A DNA stretch of 64,000 nt. Origin: CAZMZW01 sp963802275 (GTDB lineage Bacteria > Chloroflexota > Anaerolineae > Anaerolineales > Anaerolineaceae). The notes below the pieces were generated by a model, which saw only the letters and a program-made list of their open reading frames with translations, was not told the DNA's origin and searched no databases. The stretch spans positions 62,001 to 126,000 of the forward strand of contig CAWDIB010000001.1 of assembly GCA_963802275.1 (NCBI GenBank), in the 5' to 3' direction. This document shows, one piece after another, positions 47,034-55,726 of the stretch (positions are counted from its first letter, which is position 1; each line of letters starts with the position of its first letter). Position numbers and translations under genes: made by a program.

Positions 47034-48497
47034 ATGAAGATCCAATTTGAGGAAATTGACAAATCCTTTGGCAGCGTGCATGCCAATGACCAAATCTGCA
47101 TGACAATTCCCGCCGGTACCATACAAGGGATACTGGGTGAGAATGGGGCTGGCAAATCCACCTTGATGAAGATCCTTTCAGGTTTCTATCAACCGGATGG
47201 GGGCAGGATCCTTTTGGATGACAGTGAGGTAAAAATCCACTCACCGGCGGATGCGATGCGCTACGGGATCGGCATGCTGCACCAAGACCCGCTGGATTTT
47301 CCATCTTTGCGGGTGATGGATAATTTTCTTCTGGGGCAGACAGGGGGACTCTTTTTGGGTGCCAAACAGGCTCAAAGGCAGCTGCAAAATCTACAAGAAA
47401 AGCTGGGTTTTCAAATCGCTGCGGATGCGTATGTGGAAAATCTGACCGTTGGGGAGAGGCAACAACTGGAGATTTTGCGTTTGCTTTATCTAGGGGCAAA
47501 AGTACTCATATTGGATGAGCCCACCACCGGCATCAGTGCTGACCAAAAGAAAAAGATATTCAAGGCACTCAAGCAATTGGCTGCGGAAGGTGAGACCATC
47601 ATTTTTGTTTCCCACAAACTGGAAGAGGTTGAGGAAATATGCAGCCGGGTGGTGGTACTGCGCCAGGGGAAAGTGGCTGGAGAGGTGAAACCACCATATC
47701 AAACGCGCCAGCTGGTGCAGTTGATGTTTGGGCGTGAATTAAAAATGGCGGAACGCTGCAGCTGTAAAGGGAAAGCGACGCGAGTGGAGTTGAAAAATCT
47801 GAGCATGGAAGACGCACGGTTGAACATCAAGGATATAAATCTACAATTGTGCTGTGGGGAAATCATCGGGCTGGCTGGCATGGAAGGTTCAGGGCAGCAA
47901 TTGTTCTTACGCACCCTGGCTGGTCTGGTGGTGCCGGTAAGCGGGGAATTGATGGTGGACGGAAAAATTATGAACCGCAAGCCGTTCCGCAATTTTCAAA
48001 AAGCTGGTATTTATTACGTACCGGCTGCCAGACTGGAGGAAGGGTTGATTGCAGGTTTTTCCCTTACAGATCATGTGGTATTGGTGGAAGAACAACAGGG
48101 CTTTTTCATCAAATCGGGAATTCATCGTGCTGCAGCGGCCAGTAAAATAAAAAATTTCAACATTCGCGGCAAACCGGAAAGCCCTGTTGAAAAACTATCG
48201 GGGGGTAATCAGCAGCGCGCTTCGCTGGCACTGCTGCGCTCACCGCAAGCGATGCTTTTACTGGAACATCCGATGCGCGGCCTGGACCTGGAGTCTGCCA
48301 TTGATATTTGGGAAAAACTGCGCGATTACTGCCGCAAGGGTTCCACTCTTTTATTTACATCTTCAGACTTGGAAGAAATCCTGCGCTACAGCGATCGCAT
48401 CCTGGTATTCTTTGGCGGCAAGGTTTCACAACCAATGGATGCCAGCCGGATGACGGTTGAAAAGCTGGGCGAATTAATTGGCGGGAAAGGACTATAG
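47034..48497 (+). CDS. ABC transporter ATPase with two nucleotide-binding domains
   Basis: 487 residues, the duplicated form typical of BMP/ribose-type importers (NupA/RbsA-like). First Walker A GENGAGKST at 35-43, then LTVGERQQLEILRLLYL with LILDEPTTGIS (signature and Walker B). The second half has GMEGSGQQLFLRTLAG (degenerate Walker A lacking the Lys-Ser/Thr), LSGGNQQRASLALLRSPQAM and LLEHPMRGLDLES, so only one site is likely fully catalytic. The ATG at 47034 is preferred although the ribosome site is weak. It energises the two permeases that follow. Confidence 0.93.
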   Translation: MKIQFEEIDKSFGSVHANDQICMTIPAGTIQGILGENGAGKSTLMKILSGFYQPDGGRILLDDSEVKIHSPADAMRYGIGMLHQDPLDFPSLRVMDNFLLGQTGGLFLGAKQAQRQLQNLQEKLGFQIAADAYVENLTVGERQQLEILRLLYLGAKVLILDEPTTGISADQKKKIFKALKQLAAEGETIIFVSHKLEEVEEICSRVVVLRQGKVAGEVKPPYQTRQLVQLMFGRELKMAERCSCKGKATRVELKNLSMEDARLNIKDINLQLCCGEIIGLAGMEGSGQQLFLRTLAGLVVPVSGELMVDGKIMNRKPFRNFQKAGIYYVPAARLEEGLIAGFSLTDHVVLVEEQQGFFIKSGIHRAAAASKIKNFNIRGKPESPVEKLSGGNQQRASLALLRSPQAMLLLEHPMRGLDLESAIDIWEKLRDYCRKGSTLLFTSSDLEEILRYSDRILVFFGGKVSQPMDASRMTVEKLGELIGGKGL

Positions 48498-48505
48498 GAG
48501 AAAAG

Positions 48506-49561
48506 ATGGTGCCGAAGTCCAAGAAGTTTTTGCTGAACATCGCTTTCCGCCTGGCAGCTATTGCAGCCGCCTTTTTGTTCACGGTGGTCATTATTACGGC
48601 CATCCAGGCGCAACCGCTTGAGGCATATAAGAACATCCTACTTGGCTCACTGGGTTCCTCCAAGAAGTTGGGGGAAGTCATCCGCGCCTGGCTGCCGCTG
48701 GTGATTGTGACCTCCGGGTTGATGGTTACCTATACCGCCGGATTGTGGAATATCGGGGTCGAGGGACAAATCACCATGGGCGCCATTTTCACCACTGCTG
48801 CACTGCGCTTGCTTCAAGATAGTACCCTGCCACCGGCTCTCATCTTAATCCTGGCAATTCTTGCAGGCGCTGCAGGAGGGATGGTGTGGGCTGGTTTGGC
48901 AGGCATATTAAAAATTTACGGGGGTATCAGTGAAATCTTTGCCGGACTGGGGCTGAATTTCGTAGCGGATGCCTTTACGTTATGGTTGATCTTTGGACCA
49001 TGGAAACGGCCAGGGGTGGGATCAATGAGCGGTACGGTTCCCTTTAAGGAGAGTTTGCGTCTGCCAACCCTGCCCGGTTCGCCGGTGAGCATCTGGCCGA
49101 TGCTGCTCGCGGCGCTGCTGGTGACCATCCTTTACATCGTTTTGCGTAATTCGTATTTCGGTTTGCGCTTGAAAGCCATCGGCAGGAATCTGCGGGCGGC
49201 TTTTCTGAAGGGAATTCCCACCGCACGTTACATGGTGGGAGCCTTCTTAATCTGCGGCTTGTGCGCCGGACTGGCGGGTGCCATCCAGGTGACCGGAGTT
49301 CATTTCCGCCTGGTGCCGTCGATCGCCTCCGGGTATGGTTTTCTGGGCATCCTGGTGGCCATGCTGGTGAATTTCCATGTGTTGTGGGCGCTGCCGGTGG
49401 CGTTCGTCTTTTCTACTCTGAATACTGGCAGTATCCAACTGCCGATGGTGATGAAGCTGGACGCTTCGCTGGCGGGCGTGATGCAAGGTTCGTTGGTGCT
49501 GTTTGTACTGCTTTTGGAAGGGGTACGGAAAAAAGTCATGTCGCGGATAGGGGAAAGTTAA
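48506..49561 (+). CDS. ABC transporter permease, BMP/nucleoside type (first)
   Basis: 351 residues, about nine transmembrane helices of the BPD_transp_2 family. The LVIVTSGLMVTYTAGLWNIG and EGQITMGAIFTTAAL stretches and the RNLRAAFLKGIPTARYMVG loop (ATPase-contact region) are typical of NupB/YufP-like permeases. AGGAGA precedes the ATG, 8 bp after the ATPase stop. Forms a heterodimer with the next gene's product. Confidence 0.92.
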   Translation: MVPKSKKFLLNIAFRLAAIAAAFLFTVVIITAIQAQPLEAYKNILLGSLGSSKKLGEVIRAWLPLVIVTSGLMVTYTAGLWNIGVEGQITMGAIFTTAALRLLQDSTLPPALILILAILAGAAGGMVWAGLAGILKIYGGISEIFAGLGLNFVADAFTLWLIFGPWKRPGVGSMSGTVPFKESLRLPTLPGSPVSIWPMLLAALLVTILYIVLRNSYFGLRLKAIGRNLRAAFLKGIPTARYMVGAFLICGLCAGLAGAIQVTGVHFRLVPSIASGYGFLGILVAMLVNFHVLWALPVAFVFSTLNTGSIQLPMVMKLDASLAGVMQGSLVLFVLLLEGVRKKVMSRIGES

Positions 49562-49562
49562 A

Positions 49563-50561
49563 ATGGATGCAGGCACCCTGACCTCACTGGCGGGCATGCT
49601 AGCATTGGCCGGACCGCTCATCTTTGCGGTCATCGGTGAAATATTCACCGAAAAAGCAGGCATCATCAACCTGTCATTGAATGGCACCATCCTGCTGGCG
49701 GCGATGAGCGGATTTGTGATGGCAATTTCGGTGAATAATCTGCTGCTGGGTTTCCTGATCGGCGGACTGGTGGGCATGCTGGTAGCGCTGGTGGTGGCAT
49801 TTGCCAGCATCAACCTCAAGCAATCACAAATCGCGGTGGGATTTGTACTGACCCTGCTTTGCCGGGATCTGGCTTACTTTATCGGCAACCCGTTTATGGG
49901 CAGCCCCGGTATGCGCGTGGCCCATATGCCCATCCCGATACTGGCGGATATACCCGTTATTGGGACTATTTTTTTTAATCAAAATATATTGGTGTATGCC
50001 AGTTATTTGCTCATCCTGCTTTCTCAACTTTGGATCTTTAAAACCCGCCCCGGATTACTGCTGCAGGGTATCGGAGAAAAACCCGTATCCGCCTTTACGC
50101 GCGGAGTGAATGTTAACCGCTTGCGTTACATTTACACAGCTCTGGGTGGTTTCCTGGTGGGGCTGGCAGGACCCATGTATTCGCTGAGCGTCAAAGTGGG
50201 CTGGAAGGGCTCACTCACTGGTCTGGATGGGCTGGGCTGGATCGCATTAGCCATCACCATCTTCGGTGCCTGGAACCCCATCCGCGCGGCCTTTGGCGTT
50301 TACCTGTTCGTTTTCCTGCAGTGGCTGGGAATCATCCTGCAACCATTCTTAGTCAACTTTCCATCACAGGTGCTGCAAGTGGCTCCCTTCCCATTAATGA
50401 TCCTGACCCTGCTGCTGGTTAATATTGGCAATACTGATTGGGTGGAAAAAATACTGGCACCCACGCCGGAAAGTTTCCGCCGAGCAGTGAAAAAATTGAT
50501 CCACCTTGTGCGTTCTTCCCCACCAGCATCCTTGGGAGTGCCTTTCGAGGGCGGGGAATAA
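49563..50561 (+). CDS. ABC transporter permease, BMP/nucleoside type (second)
   Basis: 332 residues, same family (NupC/YufQ-like): GPLIFAVIGEIFTEKAGIIN, SLNGTILLAAMSGFVMAISV, GMLVALVVAFASINLKQSQI and the cytoplasmic IGEKPVSAFTRGVNVNRLRY loop. It starts 1 bp after the first permease gene, indicating translational coupling. The C-terminal tail (PTPESFRRAVKKLIHLVRSS) is basic and soluble. Confidence 0.92.
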   Translation: MDAGTLTSLAGMLALAGPLIFAVIGEIFTEKAGIINLSLNGTILLAAMSGFVMAISVNNLLLGFLIGGLVGMLVALVVAFASINLKQSQIAVGFVLTLLCRDLAYFIGNPFMGSPGMRVAHMPIPILADIPVIGTIFFNQNILVYASYLLILLSQLWIFKTRPGLLLQGIGEKPVSAFTRGVNVNRLRYIYTALGGFLVGLAGPMYSLSVKVGWKGSLTGLDGLGWIALAITIFGAWNPIRAAFGVYLFVFLQWLGIILQPFLVNFPSQVLQVAPFPLMILTLLLVNIGNTDWVEKILAPTPESFRRAVKKLIHLVRSSPPASLGVPFEGGE

Positions 50562-50588
50562 GGGATAATAGAAGACAAGGAGAGTTAA

Positions 50589-51836
50589 ATGGGTAATTTC
50601 ATTGGATACCGTTGTTCTTTGTGCGGCAAGGAATACCTGCCCGAACAGGTTACTTATACCTGCCCGAAGGACGGCGGTAACCTGGACGTGGTGATGGATG
50701 CGGACCGTATCAGCCGTTACTTTAGCGTTCATAACGTTATCTCGGATCCGGAACCCTCCATCTGGCGCTATACCCTGATCATGCCAGTGCCGGACCCGGC
50801 CAACCGCGGAACGACATTGCGGGTGGTCGGCTGGACGCCCGTCTATTCCCCCAAGATGCTTTCCAAAGACCTGAATCTGGAGCAGCTTTGGATCAAAGAC
50901 GAAAGTCGCAACCCCAGTGCCAGCTTTAAGGACCGCGCCAGTGCCCTGGTGGTGGCACGGGCACGCGAGATCAAGGCAGAGGTGGTCATCACCGCTTCCA
51001 CCGGGAATGCCGGGGCAGCCCTGGCGGGCATGGCAGCGGCAGTGGGGCAAAAGGCGGTCATCCTAGCGCCTAAAACAGCTCCGCCTGCCAAGGTGGCCCA
51101 ATTGCTGGTATATGGCGCACAGGTGGTGCTGGTTGATGGCAATTACGACCAGGCTTTCGATCTGAGCATCGAAACCGCGCATGAGTTTGGCTGGTACTGC
51201 CGCAATACCGGCTACAACCCATTCACGGCTGAGGGAAAAAAGACAGCTGCATTTGAAATATGGGAACAGGTATGGCTGAATCATGAGGAATTCAAGAAAC
51301 CCCTTTGTATTTTTGTGTCAGTCGGCGATGGCAACATCATTTCCGGTATCCACAAGGGTTTCAAGGATTTGATTTCGTTCAGCTGGCTGAACAAGATGCC
51401 CCGCATCTTTGGCGTCCAAGCAGAAGGTTCGGCGGCAATTGCCAATGCCTTTAAGGCAGGCACAGAATCCATCACCCCGGTGAAAGCCAACACCATTGCA
51501 GACAGCATCTCGGTGGATTTGCCGCGCGATGGGGTCCGGGCGGTAAGGGCTGCACGCGAGACGAAAGGCGATTATATTGTTGTCAGCGATAGCGAGATCC
51601 TGGCAGGTATATCCCAACTCGGCAGGGTGGGCATCTTTGCCGAACCGGCGGGCGCGACCTCCTATGCCGGCCTGGTTAAGGCGGTGAAGGCGGGACTCAT
51701 TCAACCGGATGACCCAGTGCTGGTGTTGAATACTGGCAGCGGGTTAAAGGATGTGCGCGCCGCCATGCAGGCAGCGGGGGAAGCACCAGTCATTGAGCCA
51801 TCCCTGACCGCGTTGAAAAAATTCTTGAAAAAGTAA
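50589..51836 (+). CDS. PLP-dependent threonine synthase-like enzyme
   Basis: 415 residues, fold type II. The N-terminus begins with a small zinc-ribbon-like segment holding three Cys (C9, C12, C25: YRCSLCGKEYLPEQVTYTCP), as in some threonine synthases. The PLP Lys is K114 in NPSASFKDRASAL, with TASTGNAGAALAGMAAAVGQ binding the cofactor phosphate. VNTGSGLKDVRAAM lies near the C-terminus. Threonine synthase is the family label, but no other threonine-pathway gene is nearby, and in the yge-type clusters the PLP enzyme is YgeX, diaminopropionate ammonia-lyase. Another lyase role in this island is therefore possible. AAGGAG lies 8 bp before the ATG. Confidence 0.85.
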   Translation: MGNFIGYRCSLCGKEYLPEQVTYTCPKDGGNLDVVMDADRISRYFSVHNVISDPEPSIWRYTLIMPVPDPANRGTTLRVVGWTPVYSPKMLSKDLNLEQLWIKDESRNPSASFKDRASALVVARAREIKAEVVITASTGNAGAALAGMAAAVGQKAVILAPKTAPPAKVAQLLVYGAQVVLVDGNYDQAFDLSIETAHEFGWYCRNTGYNPFTAEGKKTAAFEIWEQVWLNHEEFKKPLCIFVSVGDGNIISGIHKGFKDLISFSWLNKMPRIFGVQAEGSAAIANAFKAGTESITPVKANTIADSISVDLPRDGVRAVRAARETKGDYIVVSDSEILAGISQLGRVGIFAEPAGATSYAGLVKAVKAGLIQPDDPVLVLNTGSGLKDVRAAMQAAGEAPVIEPSLTALKKFLKK

Positions 51837-51847
51837 ATGGACTGAAA

Positions 51848-52804
51848 ATGGCAAGAAAAAACAGCGTTCCTCTAAAATTTTCCATCATCGCCCCGGTCTT
51901 CAATGAACATGAGTGTCTGCCGGAATTCTATAAACGCATCAAGCAAGTCATGGATTCCACCAAATCCTCCTGGGAATTGCTGCTGGTGGATGATGGTTCC
52001 AGCGACGGCTCCACCGAAATAATCCTTGAGCTGGCAGAGAAGGATGAACGGGTGCGGCCGCTCATCTTTGCGCGCAATTTCGGCCACCAGATCGCCGTTA
52101 CGGCTGGCATGGACCATGCGCAAGGGGAGGCGGTCATCGTCATTGATGCCGACCTGCAGGACCCGCCGGAGGTGATCCTGGAATTGATCGCCAAATGGAA
52201 GGAGGGTTACCAGGTAGCCTATGCGGTGCGGCGCGAGCGCGCCGGCGAATCCTGGTTCAAGCTGACCACCGCTTCCTTCTTTTATCGGCTCATTTACCGC
52301 ATCACGGATGTCAAGATCCCGCTGGATACCGGTGACTTCCGGTTGCTGGACCGTCAAGTAGTGGATGCGATGGGCAGCATGCGCGAACGACACCGTTTCC
52401 TGCGCGGCATGGCAGCCTGGGTAGGCTTTCGCCAAATTGGTGTGCTGTATGACCGCCAGGAACGCTTTGCCGGGCATACCAAGTACCCGCTGCGCAAGAT
52501 GCTGCTGCTGGCGGTAAATGCCATCACCGGTTTTTCGTATTTCCCGCTGCAGCTGGCGACCTACATCGGTTTCGTTGCAGCCGGGGTGAGCATCATTGCC
52601 ATACCAATTGTGTCAATAATGCGCCTGACCTCTTCGGAAGCTTTTTTGGGGCAGGCGACCACACTCGTGGCAGTATTATTCCTGGGAGGGGTGCAGCTCA
52701 TTTGTCTGGGAATATTGGGTGAATATATAGGGCGCATTTACGATGAGGTCAAGGGGCGCCCGTTGTATATTTTGAATAAAAACATCAAAAAACAGGAGTC
52801 TTAA
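51848..52804 (+). CDS. Membrane glycosyltransferase family 2 (DPM1/GtrB-like)
   Basis: 318 residues. Catalytic GT-A domain with SIIAPVFNEHECLPEFYKRI, LLLVDDGSSDGST and the DxD-type IDADLQDPPE, QLDTGDFRLLDRQ-type acceptor loop (PLDTGDFRLLDRQVV), then two C-terminal transmembrane helices (LATYIGFVAAGVSIIAIPIV, LVAVLFLGGVQLICLGILGE) with a short RIYDEVKGRPLY tail. Family members move a sugar from a nucleotide donor onto polyprenyl phosphate. Functionally it looks out of place between two PLP enzymes, yet the gaps are only 11 and 3 bp, so it shares their transcript. Confidence 0.93.
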   Translation: MARKNSVPLKFSIIAPVFNEHECLPEFYKRIKQVMDSTKSSWELLLVDDGSSDGSTEIILELAEKDERVRPLIFARNFGHQIAVTAGMDHAQGEAVIVIDADLQDPPEVILELIAKWKEGYQVAYAVRRERAGESWFKLTTASFFYRLIYRITDVKIPLDTGDFRLLDRQVVDAMGSMRERHRFLRGMAAWVGFRQIGVLYDRQERFAGHTKYPLRKMLLLAVNAITGFSYFPLQLATYIGFVAAGVSIIAIPIVSIMRLTSSEAFLGQATTLVAVLFLGGVQLICLGILGEYIGRIYDEVKGRPLYILNKNIKKQES

Positions 52805-52807
52805 GCA

Positions 52808-54277
52808 ATGGCAAAAATTGATTTATCCGTAAACGTGGAACGACAGAAGAACGCCATCCAGCGGGCAAGGGAGAAGAACATCATCATCCCCACCTTTGCC
52901 CAGATGAAAAATCCAGGACTGGTACCGGACCAAATCAAGAAGGAATTGAAATCCATCGGGTTATGGGATGTCAATCCGCGCAACCTGTTCCGCATCACTT
53001 GGAAGAACGAGCCGGTGGAAAAGGGCGGAACATTCGGTGGGGTCAATTACATGGAATTTCCATCCAGTTTGACCGGTACCAAAGCGAGGATCATCGCCCT
53101 GGTGGGCAAGTGGTTTCCGACCGGAGCGCACAAAGTAGGGGCATCCTTCGGCTGCCTGGTACCGCGTCTGGTGACCGGACAATTCGACCCGGTCACCCAA
53201 AAGGCAGTTTGGCCTTCAACAGGGAATTATTGCCGGGGTGGTGCTTACAATTCAACCCTACTGGCGTGTGAATCCATCGCCATCCTACCGGAGGGGATGA
53301 GCAAGGAACGCTTCGAATGGCTGAAGACCGTTTCCGGCGAGATCATTGCCACACCCGGCAGCGAATCCAATGTCAAGGAGATCTATGACAAGTGCTGGGA
53401 GTTACGCAAGAGCGGCCAAAACTTGATGATCTTTAACCAATTTGATGAGTTCGGCAACTACCTGTGGCATTACGATGTGACCGGGCATGCCATGCAGGAG
53501 GTATTAGAAAAAGAACTTGGTAAGAATGGAGCTTACCGCGGGGTGGCACTCACCACCGGCTCGGCCGGCACAATCGGCTGCGGGGATTACCTTAAGCAGG
53601 TTTTCCCGACCTCCAAGGTGGTTGCCAGCGAAGCACTGCAGTGCCCGACACTGTACGAGAATGGCTTTGGCGCGCACCGCATTGAGGGCATCGGCGACAA
53701 GCACGTACCCTGGATCCATAACATGAAGACCACCGACATGCTGGTAGCCATCGACGATAATGCGGTAGTCAACCTGTCACGCTTATTTAATGAAGAAATC
53801 GGACGCAAATACCTGGTCAGCCGCGGGGTGCCGGAAAAACTGGTGGCCAATCTGGATCTGCTCGGCTTTTCAGGTATTGCCAACCTGCTTTCCTCCATCA
53901 AAATGGCCAAGTACTATGAGATGGGTGAGGAGGATGTGGTGCTGACCGTGCTGACCGATTCGATGCAGCTTTATCAGAGCCGCCTCAAGGAAATGCATGA
54001 AGAGTTCGGGCAATATTCAGAAACGGATGCTGCCGCGCACTTTGGGCAGTACCTGCAGGGAGTTGACCTGGACCACGTGCAGGAGCTGACCTATGCCGAG
54101 CGACGCAGGGTGCACAACCTCAAGTACTTCACCTGGGTGGAGCAGCAGGGCAAGACCTACGAGGAGATCAACCAGCAATGGTACCAGGCGGATTACTGGA
54201 CCGATTTGCAGAAGCAGATCCCCGAGATGGATGCGCTCATCAGCGAATTCAATGCCAGGGTTGGTCTATTAAAATAA
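52808..54277 (+). CDS. Fold-type-II PLP enzyme, TrpB/cysteine-synthase-like
   Basis: 489 residues. PLP Lys K109 in FPTGAHKVGASFGCLVPRL, with LTTGSAGTIGCGDYLKQVF as the phosphate-binding Gly loop and STGNYCRGGAYNSTLLACES earlier. Similar proteins are annotated as pyridoxal-phosphate-dependent enzyme or TrpB-like, but there is no TrpA partner, and the C-terminal ~130 residues (MQLYQSRLKEMHEEFGQYSE, HVQELTYAERRRVHNLKYF) are a lineage-specific extension. Reaction unknown; beta-elimination or replacement is expected for the fold. A copy of its last ~20 codons occurs at 54789-54848. Confidence 0.85.
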   Translation: MAKIDLSVNVERQKNAIQRAREKNIIIPTFAQMKNPGLVPDQIKKELKSIGLWDVNPRNLFRITWKNEPVEKGGTFGGVNYMEFPSSLTGTKARIIALVGKWFPTGAHKVGASFGCLVPRLVTGQFDPVTQKAVWPSTGNYCRGGAYNSTLLACESIAILPEGMSKERFEWLKTVSGEIIATPGSESNVKEIYDKCWELRKSGQNLMIFNQFDEFGNYLWHYDVTGHAMQEVLEKELGKNGAYRGVALTTGSAGTIGCGDYLKQVFPTSKVVASEALQCPTLYENGFGAHRIEGIGDKHVPWIHNMKTTDMLVAIDDNAVVNLSRLFNEEIGRKYLVSRGVPEKLVANLDLLGFSGIANLLSSIKMAKYYEMGEEDVVLTVLTDSMQLYQSRLKEMHEEFGQYSETDAAAHFGQYLQGVDLDHVQELTYAERRRVHNLKYFTWVEQQGKTYEEINQQWYQADYWTDLQKQIPEMDALISEFNARVGLLK

Positions 54278-54287
54278 ATTTATTGCC

Positions 54288-54380
54288 ATGATAGAGATCC
54301 CCGCCGGCTTAGCGGACCCGTCCGCCCTGGACACGATGGGGATCCTGCCTGAATGCAGGGATTTGAAGATCGCCCGGTGA
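54288..54380 (+). pseudogene. Truncated 5' copy of the 54858 gene
   Basis: 31 codons (MIEIPAGLADPSALDTMGIL, PECRDLKIAR) then TGA. It mirrors the first 30 codons of the gene at 54858 (MTEIPAGYPDPSALILVGIL, PEQRDLEIAR). Same spacing to the preceding PLP-enzyme stop as the intact copy has to its own upstream remnant. Confidence 0.8.
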
Positions 54381-54522
54381 TAATAACTTTTTTTCTGGAT
54401 GCACATCTGGTGTTTAGATATCCGGGTTGGGAAGCTGTGAATCCCATTTCGATAGTATGTGCTTTTTTGGATATAAATTATGGCTTTGCTGGTCAATTTC
54501 TTAATCTTCCAAAGAGATGCAC

Positions 54523-54528
54523 TATAAT
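54523..54528 (+). promoter_or_regulatory. Consensus -10 box before the small basic ORF
   Basis: TATAAT lies 22 bp before the TTG start of the small Lys-rich ORF. No good -35 was found, so it may be a weak or activated promoter. Confidence 0.45.
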
Positions 54529-54550
54529 GAATTCAAAAATGGAGGCATGA

Positions 54551-54682
54551 TTGGCAAAACATAGTCATAGACACGGCGATACAGCCAATAAGAATCAAAT
54601 AAGGAAGAAGTATCTGAAGAAACGCATAAGGATTGCCTTAAAGAAAGCTTTAAAGAAAGCTGCCAAGAAATCCGTAAAGTAG
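54551..54682 (+). CDS. Small Lys/Arg-rich basic peptide, unknown
   Basis: 43 codons starting at TTG, 5 bp after GGAGG. The product begins MAKHSHRHGDTANKNQIRKK and continues with a repeated LKKALKKAAKK helix. It contains 13 Lys, 4 Arg and 3 His with a single Asp, so is strongly cationic and likely an amphipathic helix. A nucleic-acid-binding or membrane-active role is possible; nothing further is claimed. It sits between two diverged direct copies of the PLP-enzyme/next-gene junction. Confidence 0.5.
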   Translation: MAKHSHRHGDTANKNQIRKKYLKKRIRIALKKALKKAAKKSVK

Positions 54683-54788
54683 TCTGGATCCAGAATTTCA
54701 AATTAACCCTGCAAAGATAGAAAATCAAAAGGCAGCCCGCAAAAGCCTTATGATTGCCGTTATGGTTTTTTGTGATTTAAAAATGCTG

Positions 54789-54848
54789 ATGCCCGAAATG
54801 AACGAATTCATCACCTGTTTCAAAGCCAGGGTTGGCTTGTTGAAATAA
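54789..54848 (+). pseudogene. 3'-end remnant of a second PLP-enzyme copy
   Basis: MPEMNEFITCFKARVGLLK and stop, matching the end of the 52808 gene (PEMDALISEFNARVGLLK). Only this tail remains, placed just ahead of the intact 54858 gene as the parent's tail is ahead of the truncated copy. Confidence 0.75.
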
Positions 54849-54857
54849 ACCTGCTCA

Positions 54858-55430
54858 ATGACAGAGATCCCTGCTGGTTACCCGGACCCATCCGCCCTGA
54901 TCCTGGTGGGGATCCTACCTGAACAGCGCGATCTGGAGATCGCTCGTCTGTTGGGCTGGTACCGCATCCCGCTGCGCTCGGCGCCAAAAATTGTCAGCGT
55001 GGATGTGGTGGCTTTTTACCAAGCGTCGGAATTCGGCAAAGAGCACCATTGGCGCATCGAATCCTTTGCCGAGGTACGCGGGGTGGAACTGACCACCCGC
55101 CGCGAGCTGCTGAAGGATGAAGAGAATCACCCTCACGCAGGGGAGGAATATTACAAGCTTTCGCTGGGACCGGTGCAGTTGATGGGCAAACCCATCCTGG
55201 CGGGCAAATGGAAGCGTATCACATTTTTATATACAACCGGGGAATATTTTTACCGGGCGAAGACCATCAATGACTTGGTAGTTAAGAATGAGGAGAGGGT
55301 ACAGCTATGGCATTCACTGCGAGAGCGGGCTTTGAATGAGAATTATTATAAAGCGGAGGATTTGCCTGAGTTTCCTTTAGATCCCTATTTATTGGCACTA
55401 TTAGGTGATTTTGAAAATACTAATAGCTAA
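54858..55430 (+). CDS. Conserved hypothetical protein
   Basis: 190 residues, soluble, acidic C-terminus. N-terminal MTEIPAGYPDPSALILVGIL, then RLLGWYRIPLRSAPKIVSVD, FGKEHHWRIESFAEVRGVEL, YYKLSLGPVQLMGKPILAGK and KRITFLYTTGEYFYRAKTIN. No family recognised. The start at 54858 matches the truncated duplicate at 54288. It stands next to the PLP-enzyme gene in both duplicate copies, so the two are probably functionally linked. Confidence 0.72.
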   Translation: MTEIPAGYPDPSALILVGILPEQRDLEIARLLGWYRIPLRSAPKIVSVDVVAFYQASEFGKEHHWRIESFAEVRGVELTTRRELLKDEENHPHAGEEYYKLSLGPVQLMGKPILAGKWKRITFLYTTGEYFYRAKTINDLVVKNEERVQLWHSLRERALNENYYKAEDLPEFPLDPYLLALLGDFENTNS

Positions 55431-55470
55431 TATGCTTATGAAAATGGGGATTACGAGAAAAAACAAATCG

Positions 55471-55659
55471 TTATTCTTTTTCTTTCTTTTCAACCACTTT
55501 TACAAGCGCATCCTTTGGAAAAAAACCAGAGTGGAGTTTGCTTTTTTCGAACCACTGACATTGTACCTCATCAATAAAATGTGTTTTGAAACCACAAACG
55601 TTCATTTGCGGTCCTCCACCTTTTAATCTAACAAAATCCCCAACTTTGATATCCTCCAT
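55471..55659 (-). CDS. YodC/DUF2158-like small protein
   Basis: 62 residues, starting MEDIKVGDFVRLKGGGPQMN, with VQCQWFEKSKLHSGFFPKDA near the end. The GDxVxLKxGGPxM and CxWF motifs define the DUF2158 (YodC) family, small SH3-like proteins of unknown role. Confidence 0.85.
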   Translation of the reverse strand: MEDIKVGDFVRLKGGGPQMNVCGFKTHFIDEVQCQWFEKSKLHSGFFPKDALVKVVEKKEKE

Positions 55660-55726
55660 TTAGAATTTACCTGATGATAAATGCCCCAGAATTATTAAAG
55701 TTGCATCCAAGCGATTGAAACCAGAA

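Noticed and set aside
47034..54277. Interpretation of the ABC genes as a sugar importer
   Set aside because: The binding protein is of the BMP type and the neighbours are deaminases and carbamoyl enzymes, so a nucleoside/purine importer is more likely.
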